Shown here one piece after another: positions 12,100 through 23,900 of a DNA stretch of 64,000 nt (positions are counted from its first letter, which is position 1; the number at the start of each line of letters is the position of its first letter). The DNA comes from Smallanthus sonchifolius. Taxonomy: Eukaryota; Streptophyta; Magnoliopsida; Asterales; Asteraceae. A model generated the notes under the pieces. That model had not been told where the DNA came from, searched no databases, and was given only the letters and a program-made list of their open reading frames with translations. The position numbers and the translations under genes were made by a program. The stretch is taken from positions 96,103,880 to 96,167,879 of the forward strand of contig CM042024.1 in NCBI GenBank assembly GCA_023525975.1, read 5' to 3'.

Positions 12100-14944
12100 T
12101 TGTTTTTTTTTATTATTTTGATCCATCTTATCTTAATAATATGATTTGCCATATATTTCAGTTTTTTAAATGACATTACATGTTTTATTTGCCTTCGATT
12201 TTACTTTTATAAAATTAGTTTATTTCTAAAAAATTTAATTCACTAATTTAAATGAGATCAGCCAAGATTGAGATCTTGTATAATCTTATGCTTGTAGAGA
12301 GTTGATGTGATATTGATACCTTTTTAATTCACAAGATTATAAATTAATAAACTCTAAGATCAAAATACATCATGGATGCCACGAGTGTTGTTTTGGATAC
12401 CACTAACATACCCTAAGCCTTCTTTTTGGTACTTTAAATTATTTGTATATTTCTTATCTTAGGATTTGCCTTTTATTTTGATATATCTTGTTGATTTAAT
12501 TTATCATAGTAATAATTAATTTATCATAAACTTTTTACTAGTTGATAATGGGGAACCCTAGATGTCAAAATGAGGTTTAGAACTCAATTGTGGCATCACC
12601 TAGTGTATAAATACTATATTTGGTATTCCTAACATATCTTTATTGTTTTATTTTGATTATATATCATAGTCAAGTTCATGCATGTAGGAGAATCACATAG
12701 AAATTTGTCAATTTTAATTAGTATGGTTGTTTATGATATGTTTGCATGTTAATTACTTGGAAAATGAAATTTTTCCAAAGGGCCAACTTTGTAAGTGATA
12801 ACAATGGTCATATTAATTGTGATTTGGATTGAAGCCTCTAAGCATTGTGGTGGTATGTCCCTAGTGTATTCCTAGGAATATGGCTTGGATCCAATCCAAT
12901 CCAAGTAGTTGTAGTGAAATATTTGTTTTATTTGCACTTGAATAAATTAATAAATATTGTGTATTGATGTTTAATTAGGCAAAGGCTTACCTCATCATGT
13001 TTACATGTTAATTATACATCATATTATCCATTAATGGCCTAGGTTGTACTCCACAAACACAAACACAATCACAATCGCACACCAAGAATAAAAGAAGAAA
13101 ATGGATGCTATGATCCTGAGAGAGATGGGACAGAAAAATTACGCAAACTCCATCTTAATTCATTGAATTAAACTTGCATACAAAGACCTTTTAAATAGAC
13201 TCAAAGACCCTAATTAACCCTAACTTAACCTCCTAGTTAAATAACCTCTTAAATTAAACATACCATAAACAACCATACTAATTAAATAATAATAATGATA
13301 ATAAAAAGACTTCTCCTAAACTTGTGTGACCAATTCCGGAGATTCCAACCATATTATCGCAAACTTCCAGCAACTATCCAAAGGTTTCCAAATACTCCAA
13401 AACACCCCCTGAACTTTCTTATGTTGAACAAACAAAGATTAAATCCAACATCCATGAATTTGATTAGATTAGGTGTTTAAGTGAATACAAGATTTTGAAA
13501 GGTGTTTAAAACTTGAGAATTCGAATTTTTTTTTTAAGTTAAATGGTGCACAACATATTTCCAGCTTAAGCATCATAGCTTTAGAGCGGATCATCGTAGG
13601 GCTACGGTTCTAGGCAAGGTTTTTGCATGTCCGATGTTGATGTTATGATGGTTTTCCTTTATCCGGATACCTTAAGTTTACTAATACCCTAATGCGACAG
13701 TTTTAGGGGTAAAAAATTGTTTTCAAATGTTTTGATTTTGTTTTCGCGTTATAATCCTTATGTATTCACTTAGCATTGTTCTAATCCTAATGGTGTTTTT
13801 GTTATGCAATCGAGGTCTTCTTTTTATTTTGTTCCAACCTTTCATGCATAATATCTTGTAATTTGTGTTTTTTTTAGTTGTTTCAACTTGGTGAAAGATT
13901 AACTAAAGAACTACATTTAGAAAAAAAAAATAGGTACAATGCTACATCAATTCTCATATTTCTCTAACATTGTTTTAATTTTTATTTTAATGATATAACT
14001 TATCATTCGTTATATTATTAACAGCTAAATGTTTGTGTATTTATTTAAGGTATATAAATCAAATAATTAACAAATCCAATCCGAGAGATTATATATTCCC
14101 ATTCTATACTATGTATATTCATTAAGTACATTTATACAAATTATTAGAATTTACATACCTAATCAATTAACTTTATATAAATTAATGTTTTAACCATATA
14201 AAATGACAACCAAAACTAACCGGTTTTAGCCGTTTAATGGTTTTTTCAGTTTAAATGAAATTTTTATTTCAAAATCGTTAGTTTATGCTAAAATTTTAAA
14301 ATAGTAAAGATGATTCATGAATATAATACACATAAGTGTACATTCTAAAAATGAAAAGGATAAATAAATAAAGAAATAAGGTTAAACAGCCGATTCAGTT
14401 TACACAGCCAGTCCTAAATCCCAATCCATCGACCAGACCAATAATCCGCCAAAACTGAATCGTGAACCAAACCATATAAATCTCAAACCGGCCAAACCAA
14501 CTAACTTGCTTCGGTTTGAGCAGTTTGGACAGTTTCATTAGCACCCCTAATCCAACCCATCCATCTAGGCATGACTAGCCAATATAGTCTACAGAATGTC
14601 TAAATATGAATACTATTCTGTTACATTCATACAAGGAGTAAAGATTAATCAAAGTGGTTTCAAATTCAACTCCATTGAACTACAAACAACTTGTTCACAA
14701 ATGACAACTTATTATGGTAATAAATTACCAAAATATCCCTATAAACCGACTAACCGAGTCTATATTACATGGTTCATGACCAACTGACATTACACATGAC
14801 TTGTGGAAGTTTTATCTTTTATGGAAAAAAAAACTGACATAAAAAAGTTGCAAAACACTATTTGCAAAACTGGAATGCAGCTAGGGGATCAAATAATAAG
14901 AATAATTAAATTTGGAAAAAAAAAACTTAAATAAAAACAAAAAA
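12100..14944. other. Intergenic DNA without a supported gene
   Basis: AT-rich sequence. The part around 13040-13200, read on the - strand, resembles the R/U5 end of an LTR (a T-rich 'tttattcttggtgtgcgat' stretch), but no partner LTR or primer-binding site is seen. At 14390-14550 a block rich in 'aaccggcc' and 'ggtttgag', ending near 'gcacccctaat', looks like one end of a hAT-type MITE. Neither is certain enough to call. Confidence 0.4.
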
Positions 14945-17900
14945 TCAGGATCTCTTGACAACAGCAGTTGCAAAGTGGGAATGATGGTTGAATTCAAAAG
15001 AAACCTTAAGTGATGGATCAAGAGACACTAATCGACTTACAAGATTAAGGGCAATGCCATTGTGTTCTGCGACCTGCTCCAAATGCCGAAGCTCTGCCAA
15101 CTTGTTTGTGTCATTTGAGAAACTGCTCCTTAACTCCTTCGCAATCCTCTGGGCTTCTTTAAAGTAATTACACATAACGAGAGTCTGTGAAATGAATCGT
15201 TTTACTCAAAGATTCAGATTATTATCGCTGTAATATTATTTTTCTAATCATAAATAACGCATTAATTATTTATAAATAAAGTTAAAGTTACAAAAATGTG
15301 TTTGTAGCCCAACCCCACCTGAACCGTATTAGAAAATAACGATTCCCATTTTGACCTCTTATCACCCAATCCGCCCATCTTGCCACCTCTAGCAAAAAGC
15401 TAGAAGCAATAAACATTGCATAAAAGAAAAGAAAAAAAATGAATAAACATTACATTTTCAGAGTTAATTACACAAATGGTCCTGTGGTAAGACCATATTG
15501 CGGTTTTGGTCCTTTTTCAGAAATTGCAGGTCGGTCTTCACTGTTTGCCAACCCGTAACACGTTTGGTTCTTGATGGCTATTTGTTTTTTAGGTTTAATT
15601 TTTAAAAAGACCATTTTACCCCTTTACTTCAAAAAATATATAGATAGTACCCCAACCCTAGCCCCGTCCCCTTTTCTTCTTAGTCGTCTCCAGCGAGTAC
15701 GGTTTTTCTAAATTTCTTCGTTTTTCCTTTTTTTTTTCTTTTAATAAAAGAGGTATAATAATCATTTTACCAAAACTTAACAGACTTTGAAGGGTGTAAT
15801 CCTAATATTTGAAAAAGTGAAAGGGGCTGAATTAAAGAATAGAGAAAGAAGAGGGTTTGGTTGGATGGTTTGGTGGAGATTACCAAAAAGATAAAAGTAA
15901 AAGATTAGATTAGGATTATTCATGTTTATTGGTTGTTTTTTTGTTAGAGTTAGCATAGAATTTAATGGGATATTTGAGTAGGATTAGGAGACTTCTTTAA
16001 CAAGGTTTAGTTTAGTTTAAATAGGGCCTTAATGTAATTGTTTTGGTGTCGTTTTTGGTTCGATGTTAATAAACATAATAGTGTCGTGGGTGTTAACCAC
16101 AAAAAGGATTCGCCTGCTGGTTTTGGTGATTGCTCGATTCAATTGTAAATCTAACAATTGGTATCAGAGCTTAGAGTTCATTTATCTTGTCACCTGTAAT
16201 CGACTGAAGACAACAAACAAGAACAGAATATTGCAGCCAAAATCGAGTGGTTTCTTTCATCTATAATTCTTCTTTTTTCTGATCACTCGATACTAAGCAA
16301 GAACAGAAGATTGAAGCATAGTTGTTAAGGCGCATAGGCGCACTCAAGGCGCAAAGGCCGAGCCCGGAGCCTAGTCGGAAGGCGCAAAAAAAGCGAGGGC
16401 TTTTTAAGCTAGGCGCATAGTGTAAGAATATCATGTTTAGGGGTTTAAACTTGTTTTAGGCTTGTGTAGAGCTAGTTTAGTCTTTTTTTTAAGGTGATTC
16501 CAGGCTTGATTAGGAGTTTTAGACAAGTTTCAGTGACTTTTAGCCAGTGTTGTAAAAATCGCTAGGCGCTAGTCGGGCGGTGGCGTACCGACTAGCGATT
16601 AGTCGGGATTAGTCGGATTGGAATTTATAAGTAGTTTTTCAAAGTTATATATATATATAGGGGACGGTTCCACTAAAAAGTGGTTTTTCGCTAAGAAATC
16701 CTAAGAAGTGGGTCAAACGAACTCCGATTGAGCTCATTCCAGTGGCGTTGGAACCGTCTCATCGAACCCTAACCCGGACCCAAAAACCTAAACCCCCCTC
16801 CACCCGCACCCCTAAAAACCTAAACCCCCCTCCGATTGAGCTCATTCCACCCTGAAAACCTAACCCTAAAAGCTAAGGTGGTAGAGTTCGACAAGACGGT
16901 TCCAACGCCGCTGAAATTAGCTCAATCGGAGTTCGTTTGATATCGTTTCTTAAGGTTTTTGTCATGTTCTTAGATTTCTTAGCGAAAAACTACTTCTTAT
17001 TTGATCTTCCCCCTATATATATACACACACAAATACAAACATTAACATATTATTATGATAGTTTAAAATCTCAAAAAATTCAAAAATCAAATACTTCTAA
17101 TATTAAATACTTCAAATTCCATCATCGTCTTGTCCGTATTAGCACAAGTGGTCGTCGATTTGAAGCAGCAGGTAGCGATTAGATTAAAGCAGCAGCGAGA
17201 ACAGGTCGGAGGTGGAGAACGGCCTCCAGTTTTGCGATTAGGTTAAATAAAAACCCATGGATCTATGGATCGGGTCGTTATTTGGGCTTAATTCCGTTTA
17301 AAACCCACATTTCAATTTGGGCCGATTAATCCCGATTACCGATTAACTGTCCGACTAGCCCAAATTTACAAGGTAATCCACCGATTAGCGATTAATCCCG
17401 ATTTTTACAACACTGCTTTTAGCAAGTTCCGGCAACTTTTTAGCCGGAATCTGGCCGGAAAACACGCCTAGGCGCTCGCCTAAGCTCGCTTTTACAAGAA
17501 AAGCCCCAAATTGCGCCTAGGTCTCCACCAGGCTCTACACTTGCGCCTCGTTGCGCTTATGCGCGCCTTGACAACATAGGATTGAAGTACGTCTGCTGGC
17601 CAGAAAATCAACAGCCAAGAAATCGATTCTGAAACCAAAGAATACAAATGTCGATCAAGACGTGTGATCTAGTTAAACAGCAGCGAAGACCAAGCCATGT
17701 GTGGTACGAATGACCCAACCAAAGGCCACAACCGGAAAAAGAAACATGTGTGGGAGATCTGTGTGAATCGAGACCTGTGTGGGAAAGGAAGAAACCTGTG
17801 TGGGAAACTTGTGTGAGTCGAGAAAGTTCAAGACCTGTGTAAGAAGAACCATCTTGGGCAGATCAAGAAACCAAGTCGAATACAACCTGTGTGGGAGCCA

Positions 17901-20900
17901 TCAAACCTGTGTGGGAACCATCGGACTTGTGTGGGAGCCGATCAAACTAATGTCAATTTCCAGTTATGGCAGAAGGTGCAGGCAGTGGAGGTGCAATTGT
18001 GCCAACAAATAACCAAGGTAACATCCCGTTGCAATGTCCTAAACTAACGACCACAAACTATACATGTTGGTCAATCATGGTGGAGATGACTTTAAGAGCT
18101 CAAGGCCTTTGAGATGCTTTAGATCCGGTGACAGGAGCAACAGTGGATGCAAAGAAAAATTATACAACAAAAGCGGTAATTTTCCAAACACTACCCGAGG
18201 ATATTTTGGTTCAAGTTGCTAGGTATAACCAAGCAAAAGGAAGAAGAAGCAAACTTAGCTCAAGAGGATGAGCTGCCATTGTTGTGATGTGCAAACGGGT
18301 GGTCAATATTAGGATTAAGGGGGAGAACGAAGGGTGTAATCCTAATATTTAACAAAGTGAAAGGGGCTGAACTAAAGAAAGGAGAAAGAAGAGGGTTTGG
18401 TTGGATGGTTTGGTCGAGATTATCAGAAGGAAAAAGAAAAAAGTAAAAGATTAGATTAGGATTATTTATTTTTATTGGTTGTTTTTTGTTATAGTTAGTA
18501 TAGAACCTAAAGCGGCATTTGAGTAGGATTAAGAGACTTGTTTAATAAGGTTTAGTTTAGTTTAAATAAGGCCTTAATGTAATTGTTTTGGAGTGGTTTT
18601 TGGTTCAATACTAATAAACAGGATAGTGTCGTGGGTGTTAACCACAAAAAGGATTCCTCTGCTGGTTTTGGTGATTGCTCGATCCAATTGTAAATCCAAC
18701 AGATTTGGTAATCTCTTAGTGTCAAGGACCAAACGTGTTATTGTTGAGTGAACAGTGGAGACTATGGATGTAATTTCTTATGAGCTTGGTTTAGAAAGTG
18801 CAACGCGCTCCAATGCGTTTTGGTCCCAACACCCTTGCGCAATGCGCGAGCATCACGTATCCAAGGCGTACGTTATTAAAAAAATACTAAAAATTAATTA
18901 TATATAGCAATTTTTATATTGCTAATACTTAAACATAAAAACACTCTTATAACACACTTACAAAAATACTTATAACAGCTTAAACAAACTTAAACATAAA
19001 AACACACTTGTTATTTAAAAAATCAGGTATAAAATCAATAAACAGGTGATTCGAAAACAGAAAAAAGGTTATTCAAACACAGTAACAACAGATATGAAGT
19101 ATATAAAATGAATATATCTTTTTATACTTTCACTTGTTAGTTGTTATGTAATCAGGTATAAAATCAGAAACAGAAAATAGGTATAAAATCAGTAAACAGG
19201 TGATTCAAGCAATATATAAATTATAAAATCAATATATAAATAGCAGTCTAATTTGTTCAAATACTGATGCACCGCATCAGACCGCATCGCCATATCAGAG
19301 CACATCACCTGCGCCTTATGGAATCGCAACGCATCAACTGCAGCGATGCGTTTTCATCAGCGCATCGCGCATTCTGCGTGCCTGATGCGCGCATTTTTAA
19401 ACCAAGCTTAAGAGAAAGGACCAAACCCGATATATTGTTTTACCACAGGGACCATCCGTGTAATTAATCGCATTTTAACATGACACTTACATCAAATTGT
19501 GCATGGTCGGTGTAGTCTCTAAACGAGTAGTATGAAACATGATCAGGAATGCAAGCTTTCTGTAGGTGCTCAAAATGCTGAATGAATCTCTGAGAAAAAT
19601 AATATTGTAAATTCCTTTTTATTTATAAATTACCAGGAATTAATTTACAAAGATTACTTTGATGTAAACTTAGAAGCATTTACAAGATTGAGTTACCTCT
19701 TGCTCTGTATTGAATGGTCCCCGACACTGAAAAACTCCATGTTCATTTCTTAAAGCAGCAATCATCTACAAAAGAGTACATTCATATGACAAAAAAAGGC
19801 AATTGTGTCTCATAAATGAATATAATGGTATCGTAGTAGAATATTACCAATGTCAGCCCTTCAGCAAGATATATATGGCACTGAAGTAACAAAACTGCAG
19901 GTGAGATTGGATGATCCTTTGACACGTCCTTCATAGAGTCCTTTTTCTTCTTTCCCTTTCGCTTACCTGTCAAAAATGTTATTAATGAGATAATCTGTTA
20001 CAGTAAAAAAGGAAAGTGAAAAAGGATAAATTGAATACATACCAGTTTCACTGCTTGAGATCATTCTTAGATGCATTTTTTCACCAAGTTTGATCAAGAT
20101 AATGTATATATACCAATAAACCATGCAGTACTCACTAGGAGAATAAAGCTCTAGTTCAAAACCTAAGATGAGGAAACGAAAAGCTATCCAATATGTTTGT
20201 TCCTCAATCCAATTAAGAAGGTGTTTATACATCTTCATGAATACGTTCTGCAAAACATATATATATATATATATATATATTACACTAGGTTAGAAACCCG
20301 GTGTATTACACAGGTTGAATAAATGCAATGTTAGTAATAAAGATTTACATGGGAAATTTGTGTAATTAATAGGAGAGAGAGGCGGGAAAAAAATATTAAG
20401 GATGAACATGGGAATGACAAGTGTTTTCCAAAACCTTTATTTATTATATAGTATAGATTTATGACATATTACACAGTTTTTTAATACAAATTTTAGAAAC
20501 GTTATATAGTTATTTTTTTTTAAATGTTTTATAAAAATAATTGTAAAAATGTTTTATGAACAAACCTATTTTTTTAAATAAAAAAAGTTTTATAAAAAAA
20601 ATTATATAAATTATTATTATTTAATAGGAGAGAGAGGCGGGAAACAAAATATTATAAAAACAATTAAAGAAATTTGTATAGTTAATAAGAGAGAGGCGGG
20701 GAAAAAATGTTGAGGATGCATAGGAGAGTGACAAGTGTCCCACCAAAACCTTTATTTATTAGAGTATAGATATAGATATAGATATAGATATAGATTCATC
20801 AATAATTATATGAAAGAATAAGTTTAAGGTGACCAAAAAGAGTGTAATTTTGAGTCAACTGTCATAAAAAATAGAAAAAAAACCAATAAATAGTGCTACC

Positions 20901-23900
20901 TCATCGATTGAAGTGCTTGAGTTTTCTTCAAACTCCTTTCTAAACGCAAGCTCTAGCTATTGCACCAAAAAATACCAAACTATTTACAGCTTAGAGCAAC
21001 TTACAAAAAAAGAAAGAAAAAGAAAAAACAAATAATACATGCCTGCATGTGTATAATACGCCAATCTTGTAAGACTTTGCCAAGTTGACGCCTTTGCCAT
21101 GCAACATTTGTACACAAGATTTTAAGTAGAGTTGTTGCCAACTTTATCATGCAAAGTTATAATATACACATATTAGGATAATTAAGATAAATAGGTGGAA
21201 AAAGATCATGTTTATTGTAAATATAAAGATTTTCACTTTCACCTGACCAAGATGTACAAAAGATTCATTTTTCTGTATGTCCTGATTCTTTGTAATTTCT
21301 GGTACTGCAGCTGCTTTACAAATCACAGCAAACATAAGATCACGCCCATAGAATTTCCCATCTTGAACTAGTAGAAGCTGTCAATTAATTTCAATGTGAG
21401 AGCCAAAAAGTAAAAAGAAAATAATTCTTATTTGATTATTCAGAAATAAAGACAATGTTAAATCTACCTGTAAATGAGATCTAGCAACCAAATCAGGTTG
21501 CAACTTCTGAAACTCAACAACAAACCGCAAAGCATCTTCGAAAGATGAGTCTATAGGATGTGAACAAACAAAATCTAGATCATGAAGCAACTTTTGGAAA
21601 TATTCAACAGCCTGTAAACAGTTAGTGAAGTATTTAGGCAACTGTAAAAAAAGTAATTTTATTTTCTGATTGGCGTAATTGTTACCTTCTTCCAGGAAAG
21701 AAGTTTGATTGCACGGGGAGGTGTTGGAGCAGATAATCTAGTGTTTAAAGTGGAATCAAACCCAACTGGTTGACAACCAGAAGCAGTTGTAATATCTTCC
21801 ATTCTATTTTCACACATTCCATATTTACAGTTTGACCTAAGAAATTCTTCTGTTTTAAGAATGTTACTGAGCTCCACTAAGCAAGAGGCTATATGTTTTC
21901 TTGCTAAATCCAAACCTCTTCCTTGAGCTCGCCTCAGACATACCAGAACATGGTAAAAATGCTGAACTCAGATAAAAACCGAGTTAATGTTACTAAAAAG
22001 CACATAGTAATTGAGGATATATAACACTTATAATATAATAGTCATATCATACACCCATGACATAAACTTATAAAGTATGAAACAAAACACAGGGTAAGAC
22101 CTTACGAAAGCGCAAACGACATAACACAGCTTTGCAATATCCTTCTTCCAAATCAAGATTTGTTTGTAACGGCTCTATGTCTGCAATACAACGGGTAACT
22201 TCTTCATTTATGTAACGTTTAATAAAACAAAAAAATGAAAAAATACCTTCTATTGATCTCTTCTTATGTGATGGGGATTTGCAAGCATTTAACTGGCGAG
22301 AAACGGTTTCTTCTATAACATTTATCATGGATAAACATTTTTCATCACCGTCTTTTTTCAATGGTAGGCCAGATGTAATAGTAAACAGATCTTCTTCCTG
22401 AAATAAATGTAATGAAATGCTTGTATAAACAAGAATTTAACACACTTAATATATTATGCTTGAACTAAAGGTCCTCTAAAGTCTAAAGCATATTCATAAA
22501 AGATGAAATAACATAATATAAAAAAATCAATATGCTCTACCTCATGGGTGCGTGCGTCAGAAACGACTGAAATAACAGCATTGCATGTTGAACGGATTAC
22601 CGTGCAGTAAGAACTTAACAATGCATGTGACGACGTTCTCTCAGGTCTCAAGAGATAGATGCAAGAAAAAATAGTTTGTGCAATTGAATGACCCTTGTGC
22701 CAAGTTGCCTGTCAATAAAAAATTGTTTGTTAGAATTCAGGTAAAAAAATGAATTAGATATAATCACATAATAAAAGCAATATTAATTAAACATAAATAC
22801 TGAAAGTACCTCACAAGAAAGCAGATGATCCATGACATCGATTATACAATGAACATCTACGGTCTTATTCAAACTCAAGGGGATTGGTGCAGCACCATCC
22901 TCAATGGCTTCATCAACAGAATAATATTTACAAACAATGCCTGAATCCATCTTTGGGTCCATTATCTAATAAAAATAGATAAAAGCATAAATCATTAGAT
23001 AAGCAAGGGCACACAAAGAAAAAATCAAAGCAACATGGAAAACTCGAAACAAAAGTGAATTGCAAATAATGCCACTTCAATAGTTCATTACCTCCAAAGC
23101 AGACATGGCTGCAAAAAGATTGAAACTCTCTCCACAAATGAGTTCCCCATTTTGCAGATCTGTAGATGAAACAACATGCTTAAAATAGTCTTGTGCAGTC
23201 TTTATTCTTATTGTAGTAAGCATTATAAATCCGAGTGACGTATTTTAATACTCCCCCTTTACCATGAATATTGCAAAAGATTGAGTATACACGCATATTA
23301 ATAGAAGTGTCACTAGTAAAAATTAAAAAATGCCCTTCCATCATGACAAGAAAAGGGGAATGCATTTTCAGTGGAATCTTTGTTTTGAATTAAATTTAAT
23401 TTCTGAACCAAGAACAACAAAACATATAATTTATACTGCTTACGTGGTGGCAACAAGAAAAATATAACTAGAAAGAAACACTGCAATTAATAGGTCATTA
23501 GGTCCCGATGCAGAAATGGTTTCCCTTCTCATTTTACACAGATGTCATTATAAGATGTAAGGTAATAAAATAAGTTGACGCGGTTCTATAATATAATATG
23601 TATTTCACAATTGCCTGTTTTGACGTTGATTAACCACACCAACTCTAAGAACATGTTTCCCTTCAATGACTAATCACATACAAATAAGAGAATACTCTCC
23701 ATATCAGATGATAATAAATATAATAAACTAAAATATTCAAGAGGACAAAAGAGCCACAAGCACTTTTCCCACCAATCTCAAGTTCACATCATAATATTCT
23801 ATATGGACAAACATCGGAAACGGTATTCAACTGATCTAGAAACAAACAAATAAATTCCACAGTTCAGTGATAGAACTCGAAATGCCAAATCTTATTCTTG

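Larger units (their letters stand above)
16322..17574. mobile_element. Foldback MITE C inside Copia-3
   Basis: TTGTTAAGGCGC at the left and GCGCCTTGACAA at the right are terminal inverted repeats. CATAG flanks it at 16317-16321 and 17575-17579. GC-rich 'aggcgc' words fill both arms. It contains the hAT-type MITE D. Confidence 0.8.
15788..18701 (+). mobile_element. Copia-3: internally deleted Copia element in NAA35 intron 15
   Basis: Two direct repeats (15788-16156 and 18328-18701, about 370 bp) are LTRs. A tRNA-Met primer site TGGTATCAGAGC is at 16159-16170 and a purine tract (TTAAGGGGGAGAA) at 18315-18327. The flanks GACTT (15783-15787) and GATTT (18702-18706) are a 5-bp target duplication with one mismatch. 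Only a gag start remains; protease, integrase, RT and RNase H are absent. The element is therefore non-autonomous. Confidence 0.85.
15462..19471. mobile_element. Foldback MITE A in NAA35 intron 15, host of further insertions
   Basis: Left end 'ttaattacacaaatggtcc' and right end 'ggaccatccgtgtaattaa' are inverted repeats. The inversion extends inward, pairing the 'gtaacacgtttggttcttg' block near 15560 with 'caaggaccaaacgtgttat' near 18725. The flanks 'cattttca' and 'cattttaa' may be a degenerate 8-9 bp target duplication. Without its inserts the element is about 0.47 kb. Its right end lies about 20 bp from the exon 15 donor (19490). Confidence 0.7.

Noticed and set aside
12900..13500. Possible LTR fragment on the - strand near 13040-13200
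   Set aside because: Composition is suggestive, but no primer site, partner LTR or terminal TG/CA pair was found.
21043..21141. A GT donor for NAA35 exon 10 instead of the GC donor
   Set aside because: The nearest GT ('gcatGTatt', four bases further) would shift the frame and break continuity with LELAFRKEF.
21381..21641. NAA35 first thought to be separase from the exon 8 text (VEYFQKLLHDLD)
   Set aside because: Exons 2-3 carry the Mak10 signature and the C-terminal exon matches NAA35. All exons share one continuous frame.
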